Assembly (NCBI GenBank): GCA_963643925.1
Contig: CAVINS010000052.1
Span: 1 to 25,552, forward strand
Direction of reading: 5' to 3'
DNA length: 25,552 nt
DNA from: Phocaeicola_A sp963643925
GTDB lineage: Bacteria > Bacteroidota > Bacteroidia > Bacteroidales > Bacteroidaceae
In this document: positions 1 to 6,880 of the stretch, piece after piece
Layout of the letters: each line of letters begins with the position of its first letter
How positions within the stretch are numbered: the first letter of the stretch is position 1
Notes under the pieces: generated by a model
Database searches by the model: none
Told to the model about the DNA's origin: nothing
Seen by the model: the letters and a program-made list of their open reading frames with translations, nothing else
Program-made: the position numbers and the translations under genes

Positions 1-436
1 GATATCCCCAATGTATGAACCCCGTCGTAACAGTTGCAGAATGCCGTTGTGATGATGCGAGAACGTGGGTTTACAGGATGTACGGCAACTGCCGTACACG
101 TGGATGGCAACTGCCGTACACGTGAATGGCAACTGCCGTACACGTGGATGGCAATTGCCGTACACCTGTTTGACAATTGCCAAAGCATAAAGTAAGCTAA
201 AGCTTTCGCACCTTTACGACTAATTCCTCACATCGTGATGTATATATGTAAAAGTGGACCCGATGGCACTCACGGGACCTTCGGGCCAGAGAGAACGGCT
301 GGCAACGTAGAACCCTCAGCGAACCCCACACCACAAGCGATGGGGATAGCAACTAAAATTCATCCAGTTGTGACGATGAGAACCTTCAACCGGAAATCTC
401 TCCTCAGCAGGTTTCCTTTTATACTTTACTACTTTA
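1..436. other. Gene-free stretch with a tandem-repeat array
   Basis: No convincing gene was found here. The open frames are short, lack a ribosome binding site and resemble no family I know. The stretch holds the 22-bp repeat array at 84-181, followed by AT-rich sequence. The part from about 235 to 436 lies where the rest of the truncated AlbA_2 gene would be expected on the minus strand. Its minus-strand translations show no continuation of that family, so the missing part seems to have been deleted or replaced rather than merely frameshifted. Confidence 0.5.
84..181. repeat. 22-bp tandem repeat array made of dyads
   Basis: Four 22-bp units start at 84, 106, 128 and 150, and a fifth partial unit lies at 172-181. 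The unit core is ggcaactgccgtacacgtgg. The first copy sits inside a perfect dyad at 81-96, tacggca-ac-tgccgta. In the fourth copy the core becomes the exact palindrome ggcaattgcc. The units also contain the palindrome cacgtg. The copies abut with no spacers, so this is not a CRISPR array. The 22-bp period is about two helical turns, which would place equivalent sites on one face of the DNA. The function is unknown. Confidence 0.85.
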
Positions 437-787
437 TCACTCCAAATTCCGGAAGGCCCAGAAATATGGTACTTGTTTTCCTGCCGGCACATCGATAACC
501 CAGACTTCTTTTCCGTCCACATTCACCGGATAGAGTTCACAATGAAGTGCCGGCGAAATTTCTCCTATAGAGCCCTGAATAGCCGAACGTTTTGAATTGT
601 CAATGGTAGAGCCTTTGATAACCCCATGGTCATCTACACCAATCAGCACATATCCACCGGAAGCAATTGCAAAACTGCACACTTCCTCCGTAAGTTCACG
701 TACTTTCTGGGGCACAGAAATCTTGAAATCCACATTGAAGGACTCGCCCCGTTCTGCCATTCTCTTTATCTCTTCAACAGTAATCAT
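437..787 (-). pseudogene. Truncated AlbA_2-type putative DNA-binding/ATP-binding regulator
   Basis: The frame starting at ATG 787 encodes about 116 residues that read as the N-terminal AlbA_2 (Schlafen AAA_4-like) domain of a Bacteroidales 'ATP-binding protein / transcriptional regulator'. Recognisable stretches are the opening MITVEEIKRMAERGES, then FNVDFKISVPQKV, GGYVLIGVDDHGVI, SIGEIS and VWVIDVPAGKQVPYF. Family members normally continue after PYF with a strand resembling IYVRVG and a long C-terminal part, several hundred residues in all. Here the frame ends after nine unrelated codons, and I found no continuation downstream. I therefore call it a 3'-truncated remnant. It may still make a short DNA-binding protein. 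An in-frame extension upstream to about 865 would run through the promoter and has no ATG, so 787 is preferred. Confidence 0.65.
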
Positions 788-813
788 ATCTGATTGGTTT
801 TGCTTTACAGATG

Positions 814-849
814 CAAAGACAAATAGTTTCCAATGGAATTCCAATGGAA
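814..849 (-). promoter_or_regulatory. Weak promoter with an 11-bp tandem repeat in its spacer
   Basis: On the minus strand TGTCTTTG (821-814) is one base from the Bacteroidetes -7 element TAnnTTTG. ATTG (845-842) lies 20 bp upstream at the -33 position. Two perfect 11-bp copies of ttccaatggaa occupy 828-838 and 839-849, between and over these elements. A further dyad, attgga-aaat-tccaat, lies at 851-866. This arrangement would suit an operator for the AlbA_2-like product starting at 787. The repeats are seen directly; the promoter and its regulation are inferred. Confidence 0.45.
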
Positions 850-998
850 AATTGGAAAATTCCAATAACTATACCAAACCATTCATTTCGGCATACGCAA
901 GCACAACGGCAAACACGGATGGGCACATAAGTGAGTGCTTTAGGCAAAGCGGAGAACATCAGTCTACTGTTTAAAGAAATGATAATATCGGGGCTTCT

Positions 999-1030
999 TT
1001 TGAATGAGACTGAGAAAACCATTACTTTTG
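999..1030 (+). promoter_or_regulatory. Bacteroidetes-type promoter for the first transporter
   Basis: TTTG at 999-1002, then 20 bp, then TACTTTTG at 1023-1030, matches the Bacteroidetes primary sigma factor consensus TTTG-N19-21-TAnnTTTG. Transcription would begin near 1037, giving a leader of about 120 nt before the ATG at 1161. Confidence 0.7.
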
Positions 1031-1160
1031 CACGATTTTTCGTGACGAGGGGAGAATACTTCACGGTATCAGGGCCGCGCGTTGAGCGACAATGCGACAA
1101 GGTGTGATACGGAGGGAGACAGAGAAGCCCACGACACGAAGAGAAAACTTGAGGAAGAAG

Positions 1161-2090
1161 ATGGAGAAGTTTAGTTGGAAAGGTCACGCCTCCATGTTGG
1201 CGGCGAACATGATGTGGGGACTGATGTCGCCCATCTCGAAGTTCGTCATGTTGGGAGGCATCGTCACCCCGTTGGTGGTCACCAACCTGCGTGTGGGTGG
1301 AGCTATGGTACTCTTTTGGTTGGCTTCGTTTCTGCAAAAGCCAGAGCATGTGCCGTCGAAAGATCTGGTGCGGCTCTTCGTTGCGGCACTGTTGGGCATC
1401 GTCTTCAACCAAGGGTGTTTCATCTTTGGTGTGAGCCTCAGCTCGCCTGGCAATGCCTCCATCATTACCACCAGCATGCCGCTGTGGACCATGGTGCTGG
1501 CGGCACTCATCCTGAAGGAGCCTATCACCAGCAAGAAAATCCTCGGCATCGCCGCCGGTGCGGGAGGTGCACTGCTGCTCATCGTGGGCAGCAAGAGCGG
1601 CTCGTCGGTACAGTCCGCCGCCAAGGACACGGCCATTTGGGGCGACCTACTGGTGCTCACCGCCCAACTGAGCTATTCGCTCTACATCGTGCTGTTCAAG
1701 AATTTCGTCAACCGCTACTCGCTCATCACCATCATGAAGTGGATGTTCACCTTCGCGTTCATCTGCATACTCCCCTTCTCGGTACACAACTTGGCGGACA
1801 CGCAGTGGGCATTTCTCCCCGCCAAGCAGATCTACGGGTTGGCGTTCATCGTCGTCTGCGCCACGTTCTGCTGCTACATGCTGGTGGTGGTAGGTCAGAA
1901 GACACTCCGCCCAACGGTGGCGGGTATGTACAACTACATACAGCCCCTGGTGGCTTGCATCGTCGCCGTCTGCTGGGGCATGGATACCTTCAACCTCACC
2001 AAGGCCGTGGCCGTGGTACTCATCTTCAGCGGAGTCTACCTGGTGACAGCCAGCAAGAGCCGCAAGGAGATGATACAGCGCGAGGGATAA
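1161..2090 (+). CDS. EamA-family (drug/metabolite transporter superfamily) permease, copy 1
   Basis: This 309-residue integral inner-membrane protein has the typical size and ten-helix layout of the DMT superfamily, with two EamA repeats of five helices. The first repeat opens with ANMMWGLMSPISK and contains NQGCFIFG and EPITSKK. The second contains MKWMFTF, LRPTVAGMYNYIQP and a final VVLIFSGVYLV helix, followed by a basic SKSRKEM tail. Members export or import small metabolites such as amino acids or nucleosides; the substrate cannot be read from sequence. I chose the ATG at 1161 because gaggaagaag precedes it and the protein then aligns end to end with its paralogue at 5798-6727. The upstream in-frame ATG at 1092 would add 23 charged residues. 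Confidence 0.88.
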   Translation: MEKFSWKGHASMLAANMMWGLMSPISKFVMLGGIVTPLVVTNLRVGGAMVLFWLASFLQKPEHVPSKDLVRLFVAALLGIVFNQGCFIFGVSLSSPGNASIITTSMPLWTMVLAALILKEPITSKKILGIAAGAGGALLLIVGSKSGSSVQSAAKDTAIWGDLLVLTAQLSYSLYIVLFKNFVNRYSLITIMKWMFTFAFICILPFSVHNLADTQWAFLPAKQIYGLAFIVVCATFCCYMLVVVGQKTLRPTVAGMYNYIQPLVACIVAVCWGMDTFNLTKAVAVVLIFSGVYLVTASKSRKEMIQREG

Positions 2091-2195
2091 CGGGTGCGAA
2101 CCTCACGGCTTGTTTCAGCCCTCCGACAGTCTGTCACGTTCCATCCGTGAAAGAGCGGGATGACATTGTCATATATAAAAATAGAATTCACAAGC

Positions 2196-2259
2196 GCATC
2201 TCACAGAAACAGCTCGGCATCTCATTCCCGTGAGAAGCCGAGCTGTTTCTGTGAGATGC
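2196..2259. terminator. Perfect 23-bp inverted repeat, probable bidirectional terminator
   Basis: The arms at 2196-2218 and 2237-2259 are perfect 23-bp complements enclosing an 18-nt loop, which itself can pair tctca with tgaga. The hairpin lies between the convergent transporter (ends 2090) and esterase (ends 2336). A second small dyad, tctcaaa-aa-tttgaga, follows at 2262-2277 and repeats the gagatgcc end of the arm. The position suggests a terminator for both strands. The stem is unusually long and has no strong U-tract directly after it. Confidence 0.65.
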
Positions 2260-2335
2260 CTTCTCAAAAATTTGAGATGCCTTGCGGCGGAAGGCATGTT
2301 GTAAGGTCCTAAGCGAGACGCGGCAAAGCGCCGAA

Positions 2336-3562
2336 TCACTTGCCAGTGCTATGAATCTGCAAGCCCTCCACCTGGATGCCCTCGGGCGTGTCAGTGGTGA
2401 TTGTCAGGCGATATTCGCCCCAACCATCGGACACGCTGAAGGGGAGCGTCACCTCCTGGCCGGAAGTTACAGTCTTGTTGAGCACCACGGGTTGCTCGCC
2501 GGTCAGTTTCGTAAGTTTCACGGTGAGGCTTCGGCCTTCGGCACCGCGGGTGCGGAAGCTGAGGTTATAGTCCCCGGTGATGAACTGCAGCGAGCGGTAG
2601 ACATTTTGGTTGGCACCGCTATTCTGGTCGCCACCGAAGGACAGCAGCGTGGTACCGTCGTTCAGCACGAAGCCGTGGTCGGTGGGACGGAAGTCTTCGG
2701 CCTCGATGCGCGGGTTCCAGCGCAGAGTCTTGTCGCAGGGCATGTCCAGCGTGTACTGTTTGAAGAAGTTCCACATGGTCTGCGCCGAGCTGCCTGCCTC
2801 GGTGTCGGGGGTGAAATCACCGTGTCCCATAGTGTCAATCTCGTAGAAGATGACGGGGAAGCCGCCCTCACCTGCCTTATAGACGTTCTTGGTGTACTTG
2901 CCTTCCACCACCGTACGCTCCGGCACGGGGTTGGCACCATTGTGCGCCACCATGTTGTCAATGATGTTCGGCACCAGCGAATACTTCACGAAGGAATCCT
3001 GCTTGCCATGGATATGGAGATAAGGCACAGGTCGGGAACCGGTGTGGTGGAGGTGGAATTCGTTGATTGGATAGCCGCTGATGGAGGCGTACGCGGCGAA
3101 CAGGCGGCTGCAGGTATTCGCCATCACGAAGGTCATCATACCGCCGTTGGAGAATCCGCAGCAGTAGATGCGGTTGCGGTCGACACTGCACTTCGAGCAG
3201 ACATCCTCAATCACCTTCTGCAGGAAATCCGTGTCGAAGTTTTCCTCGCCATAGGAGCTCCAACCGGGGGCTTTCACACCTCCCAGTCCGGGGAAGGGAG
3301 TCATCTTTCCTTGTGGATAGGCCACGATACAACCTTCCCTGTCGGCCACATCGGTGCGGAAGGGGCTCTTGTGGATGCACTGTCCGCCGGCTCCGTGGAG
3401 CGACAGCACCAAGGGGGCGGGGTCGGTCACATTGTCCGGTACGTAGAGGATATACTCACGGGTTTCGTCACCAATGGTGATGGTGACTTTCTGGTCGATC
3501 TTCGCAGCGTGCAGTAGCAGTGCGCCACACACGGCAAGTGTTGTAAAGAATACTCTTTTCAT
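2336..3562 (-). CDS. Secreted CE1-like alpha/beta-hydrolase esterase (feruloyl esterase / PHB depolymerase type) with C-terminal CBM-like domain
   Basis: This 408-residue protein starts with a signal peptide (residues 1-20, MKRVFFTTLAVCGALLLHAA). The catalytic part, about 25-275, has the oxyanion-hole motif HGAGG (56-60), the nucleophile elbow GFSNG (136-140, Ser138), the likely acid in HGKQD (Asp189) and the likely catalytic His247 in MGHGDF. This order is typical of the feruloyl esterase / polyhydroxybutyrate depolymerase / LpqC group. From about 284 to the end a beta-rich module opens with RIEAEDF, as in CBM6/CBM35-like carbohydrate-binding domains. A periplasmic or outer-membrane role removing acyl or feruloyl groups from plant polysaccharide is therefore likely. 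The exact substrate is unknown, and no SusC/SusD pair or glycosidase lies nearby in this window. It has its own upstream promoter. Confidence 0.82.
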   Translation of the reverse strand: MKRVFFTTLAVCGALLLHAAKIDQKVTITIGDETREYILYVPDNVTDPAPLVLSLHGAGGQCIHKSPFRTDVADREGCIVAYPQGKMTPFPGLGGVKAPGWSSYGEENFDTDFLQKVIEDVCSKCSVDRNRIYCCGFSNGGMMTFVMANTCSRLFAAYASISGYPINEFHLHHTGSRPVPYLHIHGKQDSFVKYSLVPNIIDNMVAHNGANPVPERTVVEGKYTKNVYKAGEGGFPVIFYEIDTMGHGDFTPDTEAGSSAQTMWNFFKQYTLDMPCDKTLRWNPRIEAEDFRPTDHGFVLNDGTTLLSFGGDQNSGANQNVYRSLQFITGDYNLSFRTRGAEGRSLTVKLTKLTGEQPVVLNKTVTSGQEVTLPFSVSDGWGEYRLTITTDTPEGIQVEGLQIHSTGK

Positions 3563-3672
3563 CGTCTTATGATTTTAGATTATTATTTTTCTTTGCCGAC
3601 GGGGTTTTGCTTCTTTTGACCAGGAAGATTCACCTGGGCCAGAGAGAGGGAGAATCCCGTCCGGACAGAGCA

Positions 3673-3680
3673 CAAAGGTA
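3673..3680 (-). promoter_or_regulatory. Probable -7 promoter element for the esterase gene
   Basis: CAAAGGTA on the plus strand reads TACCTTTG on the minus strand, an exact match to the Bacteroidetes -7 consensus. It would give a leader of roughly 100 nt before the esterase ATG at 3562. I see no clear TTTG at the -33 position. Confidence 0.5.
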
Positions 3681-3790
3681 GAGCATTCCCTACGCCCTCT
3701 TTTTCCCAATCGTTCCAATCTCTTTCCGGTTTATAACATCGCCCACCGACTTCGGGACATATCTTAACACTTTCCGTACAAGCGCGGGCT

Positions 3791-3892
3791 TCAAGTCCCG
3801 AGAATGCGTGCGTCCTTCATGCGTTGGCGGCCTATCCGGGTGATGTAGTTCTGCAGGCACTGCGGGGAAGGCACCGGGCGAGCAGGGTTCAT
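3791..3892 (-). pseudogene. Diverged duplicate of an internal helicase segment (33-codon open frame)
   Basis: Plus-strand 3811-3872 closely matches 4227-4288, which lies inside the adjacent helicase gene, offset by 416 bp; most positions agree, with scattered substitutions. Translated, the copy contains LQNYITRIGRQRMKD, against LQDYITKIGRQRMMD in the helicase (residues 499-513), so the reading frame is preserved. The copy sits in a short frame whose ATG (3892-3890) overlaps the helicase stop as ATGA and which ends with TGA at 3793-3791. Similarity fades towards both ends. It could be the scar of a partial duplication, a remnant of a second helicase gene, or a real translationally coupled micro-protein. 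The similarity is seen directly; its meaning is open. Confidence 0.55.
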
Positions 3893-5766
3893 TCCAGGCT
3901 TGACTCTTGGATGTGCTCGTAGAGGCGACGGTAGAAGGGGTGACGGGTGAGCGTGGGCACGTCGCCGATGATGATGAGCTTCATGCGGGCACGGGTGATG
4001 GCCACGTTCATACGACGCAGGTCGCCCAGGAAACCGATGTCGCCATGGTCGTTGGCACGCACCAGACTAATGAGGACCACGTCGCGCTCCTGCCCCTGGA
4101 ATCCGTCGACGGTGTTGATGGTGACGATGCGCCGGTAGGGAGCGAAGAAGGGGATGGAGTGGAACCGGCGGTGCAGGTAGCGCACCTGGGCCTGATAGGG
4201 CGAGATGAGTCCGATGTCGATGTGCTCGTCCATCATGCGCTGGCGGCCTATCTTGGTGATGTAGTCCTGCAGGCGCTGCAGGGCGAAGTCGGCCTCGGGC
4301 TTGTTCACCCGGCCGAAGTTGGTCTCCACGAACTCCTCGCGGGTCTCCAGAGAGGAGGTGTCCACCCACTCCATGGGGTTGTCGTAATCCAGAATGCCAC
4401 GGTACTTCACCGAGGGGTCGGAGCGGAGCTGTCCGTGATAGAACCACTCGGAGGAGAAGCGCATGATGACGTCGTTCATGCGGTACTGTATGGTGAGCAG
4501 ACTGACGGCGCGCGGCTTGTTCTCCACGATGCATTGCATCAGGGTGACGCCCAGTCCGCCCTTCATGGCCTCGGGCGAGGTGACGACGGGCGGCAACTGG
4601 CAGTGGTCGCCTGCCAGCACCACACGATCGGCCTTGCGGATGGCTATCCAGCAGGCGGCCTCCAGGGCTTGTGCGGCTTCGTCGATGAAGAGAGTACCGA
4701 AGTGCTGACGGAAGAGGATGCGATGGGCGGCACCGGTGAGGGTGCAGGCTACAACACGGGCCTGACTGAATAGCTCGGCCTGGATGCGCATCTCCAGCTC
4801 ATCGGCACGGTCGCGCAGGGAGCTGATCTTCTGGTGAAGATTGTCAGCACTGCCTCGGCGCTTGCTCTCGTAGAGTTGGCGGATGGCCTGTCGTATGCTG
4901 CGCAGCAAGGGATAGTCGGGGTGTGCCTCGAAACGCCGTTCGTAGGTGAAGGAGAGCATGCGGTCGGTCACCCGCACGGGGTTGCCGATGCGCAGCACGG
5001 GGATGCCGCGCTCCACCAGTTTCTCGGATATCCAGTCCACCGCCATGTTGCTTTGGGCACAGACCAGCACCTGGCTCTCGCGATGGAGCGTCTCGTAGAT
5101 GGCCTCCACCAGCGTGGTTGTCTTGCCCGTTCCTGGAGGGCCATGCACCACGGCCACATCCTTGGCCCACAGCACCTTGTTGACGGCCTGCTCCTGCGAG
5201 GCATTGAGCCAGGGGAAGCGCAAAGGGGCAAAGGCGTACTCCGACAGGGGACGCGACCCGTGGAAGATGTCGCGCAGTTCCGCCAGTCGACCTTTCCCAT
5301 CCTCCATAGCGGCCTTCAGTGCGGCGAACATCAGACGGAAGGTGTTCTCGTCGAACGCCAGCTGCACCCCAACCCGCCCCCAACTCTGCAGCCTAAGCAG
5401 CGTATCGGCACCGGGAACGATGACCACCATGCGGTTCTCGTCGGCGTAGCTGACGGAGCAGGGCACATTCAAATACTCCTTCTGACGACCCTCGCCGTCG
5501 GTGGTGAAGAAGGTGACGGGGCGGCCGTACTCGAAGGAGTGTTCCTCCTCGAGGTGCTCCGTGCGGTAGACCTCCACTACATATTGGTTGAGGGAGTTAT
5601 AGTAACCCCGTCCGATGGAGAGGGGATACCAGCAGATGCCCCGGCGAATCTTCTTCTCCAGCCCCATGGAATCCTGTTGCAGCAGGTACTGTTCCTTCTC
5701 GTAGTCGTACTCTGTCTGCAGCAGTTGGTATTGCTGTTGAAGAATCAGTATTGGCGATGCGGGCAT
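3889..5766 (-). CDS. Superfamily 1 DNA/RNA helicase, UPF1/IGHMBP2-like (AAA_11/AAA_12)
   Basis: This 625-residue protein carries the full set of SF1 helicase motifs: a Q-like segment NASQEQAV (188-195), Walker A GPPGTGKTT (209-217), Walker B with FIDEAAQ (360-366), motif III AGDHCQLPP (385-393), motif IV IQYRMN (426-431), motif V TVDGFQGQERD (552-562) and motif VI MNVAITRAR (586-594). DEAAQ and the GDxxQLPP element place it in the UPF1/DNA2/IGHMBP2 branch rather than UvrD/Rep. Residues 1-180 form the N-terminal beta-rich/stalk region seen in bacterial members. It is a cytoplasmic ATP-dependent helicase; its physiological substrate in Bacteroidales is not established. The start is only 31 nt below the second transporter's stop, so the two may be co-transcribed. 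The ribosome binding site is weak, so a slightly different start is possible. Confidence 0.88.
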   Translation of the reverse strand: MPASPILILQQQYQLLQTEYDYEKEQYLLQQDSMGLEKKIRRGICWYPLSIGRGYYNSLNQYVVEVYRTEHLEEEHSFEYGRPVTFFTTDGEGRQKEYLNVPCSVSYADENRMVVIVPGADTLLRLQSWGRVGVQLAFDENTFRLMFAALKAAMEDGKGRLAELRDIFHGSRPLSEYAFAPLRFPWLNASQEQAVNKVLWAKDVAVVHGPPGTGKTTTLVEAIYETLHRESQVLVCAQSNMAVDWISEKLVERGIPVLRIGNPVRVTDRMLSFTYERRFEAHPDYPLLRSIRQAIRQLYESKRRGSADNLHQKISSLRDRADELEMRIQAELFSQARVVACTLTGAAHRILFRQHFGTLFIDEAAQALEAACWIAIRKADRVVLAGDHCQLPPVVTSPEAMKGGLGVTLMQCIVENKPRAVSLLTIQYRMNDVIMRFSSEWFYHGQLRSDPSVKYRGILDYDNPMEWVDTSSLETREEFVETNFGRVNKPEADFALQRLQDYITKIGRQRMMDEHIDIGLISPYQAQVRYLHRRFHSIPFFAPYRRIVTINTVDGFQGQERDVVLISLVRANDHGDIGFLGDLRRMNVAITRARMKLIIIGDVPTLTRHPFYRRLYEHIQESSLE

Positions 5767-5797
5767 GTGCGTCTCTTGTGTTTATTCCCGAAATATG

Positions 5798-6727
5798 TTA
5801 TTTACCAGCTTCTCCAGTGGTCTGTTCGCGGAGCATCTCTGCCCTCGATTTGCTCTGCGTCACCAGATAGACACCGGCGAAGATGAGCACCACAGCCACA
5901 CCCTTCATCCATCCGAAGATGGCCAGGCCCATGGCCACGGAGGCCAGCGTGCCGATGATGGGCTGCACGTAGTTGTACATGCTCACCACAGTAGGCCGCA
6001 GCACTTTCTGCGCAATGATGAGCAACAGGAAGGTCATGAAGGTGGCACCCACCACCACGAAGGCCATCTCGCCCCACGTGACGGCACTCAGCTGCTCGAA
6101 GGGCGTGGAGGTGACGTCCTTGTAAGAGAACGGTATGAAGATGATGGCGGCGTAGGTGAACATCCACTTCATGCAGGTGACGGGCTGATAGCGGCCCACC
6201 ACCCCTTTGAAGAAGGTGAGGTACGAGGCGAAGCTCACCTGCGAGATGAAGCAGAGGATGTCGCCCCACACATTGCCCTTGCCGGTGTCGCCGCCGTGGT
6301 TGCCCATCACCAGGATGAGCGCACCGATGGCTCCCAGGAAGACACCGCCCACCTTCTTGCCCGTGATGGGCTCGTGTAGATGGATGGCCGCCAGCACCAT
6401 GGTGGCGATAGGTACCATGGTGGAGATGATGGAGGCGTCGATGGGCGAGGTCATGGAGAGTCCGAACATGAAGACTCCCTGGTTGAAGATGATGGCGAAG
6501 AGGGCGGCGAAGAAGAGCATAAGCATGTCGTGCGGCTTCACCTCCTCGCGTTTGAAGAAAAGGGAGGCCGTCCAGAAGCAGAGGGCGCCGCCCACCATAC
6601 GGAACGTGGCCAGCGTCAGTGGCGACACGTACTCACTCATGATATCCTTACCGATGGGGGACATCAGTCCCCAAGCCACGCACGTGATGAGCATGCACAA
6701 ATGGCCCGTATAACTCTTATTCTTCAT
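5798..6727 (-). CDS. EamA-family (drug/metabolite transporter superfamily) permease, copy 2
   Basis: A 309-residue ten-helix membrane protein with the same length and layout as the protein encoded at 1161-2090. Shared landmarks are the MWGLMSPI/AWGLMSPI start of helix 1, NQGVFMFG, EPITGKK, MKWMFTY, LRPTVVSMYNYVQP and the final VVLIFAGVYLVTQSKSR. The two are clearly paralogues. It probably moves a small metabolite across the inner membrane; the substrate is unknown. The start ATG at 6727 follows a Bacteroidetes -7 element. It is the first gene of a likely minus-strand unit that continues into the helicase. Confidence 0.88.
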   Translation of the reverse strand: MKNKSYTGHLCMLITCVAWGLMSPIGKDIMSEYVSPLTLATFRMVGGALCFWTASLFFKREEVKPHDMLMLFFAALFAIIFNQGVFMFGLSMTSPIDASIISTMVPIATMVLAAIHLHEPITGKKVGGVFLGAIGALILVMGNHGGDTGKGNVWGDILCFISQVSFASYLTFFKGVVGRYQPVTCMKWMFTYAAIIFIPFSYKDVTSTPFEQLSAVTWGEMAFVVVGATFMTFLLLIIAQKVLRPTVVSMYNYVQPIIGTLASVAMGLAIFGWMKGVAVVLIFAGVYLVTQSKSRAEMLREQTTGEAGK

Positions 6728-6752
6728 TTTTCTTTCGGTTGATTCCGGTCGG

Positions 6753-6760
6753 CAAAGTTA
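6753..6760 (-). promoter_or_regulatory. -7 promoter element for the transporter-helicase unit
   Basis: CAAAGTTA on the plus strand reads TAACTTTG on the minus strand, matching TAnnTTTG. It lies about 25 nt upstream of the ATG at 6727 and is divergent from the ATPase promoter at 6831-6862. The -33 position reads only TTCG. Confidence 0.55.
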
Positions 6761-6830
6761 CGAAGGTTTTGCCATCCGCCCGAAATAATAACATTCTTTT
6801 TATATATAGGTATAAAAAGAGAGCCGCGGA

Positions 6831-6862
6831 TTTGGCGCGCTGACGGGGAATCCATACCTTTG
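6831..6862 (+). promoter_or_regulatory. Bacteroidetes-type promoter for the ATPase gene
   Basis: TTTG at 6831-6834, exactly 20 bp of spacer, then TACCTTTG at 6855-6862: a full consensus match. Transcription would start near 6869, so the in-frame TTG at 6860 cannot be the start codon. This fixes the gene start at the ATG at 6881 or the one at 6890. Confidence 0.75.
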
Positions 6863-6880
6863 TGGAAACGATTCACAAAC

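Larger units (their letters stand above)
788..1160. other. Divergent regulatory region without genes
   Basis: This AT-rich region lies between the AlbA_2 remnant (minus) and the first transporter (plus). It holds the repeat-bearing weak promoter at 814-849 and the strong-looking plus-strand promoter at 999-1030. An open frame runs into the transporter from 1092, but the residues before 1161 are highly charged and unlike the start of an EamA protein. I see no other gene. Confidence 0.5.

Noticed and set aside
84..181. Possible CRISPR array
   Set aside because: The 22-bp copies are directly adjacent and near-identical, with no unique spacers and no cas genes nearby.
235..498. 87-codon open frame in the first kilobase
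   Set aside because: No ribosome binding site or recognisable family, and it overlaps the antisense AlbA_2 remnant.
1092..1160. Earlier ATG for the first EamA transporter
   Set aside because: The extra 23 residues are charged and unlike the family. The ATG at 1161 has a purine-rich ribosome binding site and gives the same length as the paralogue.
2282..3517. Plus-strand open frame of 411 codons opposite the esterase
   Set aside because: Its composition is that of a complementary frame, whereas the minus strand encodes a signal peptide and complete catalytic triad.
6860..6880. TTG start at 6860 for the ATPase
   Set aside because: The codon lies inside the TACCTTTG promoter element, upstream of the expected transcription start.
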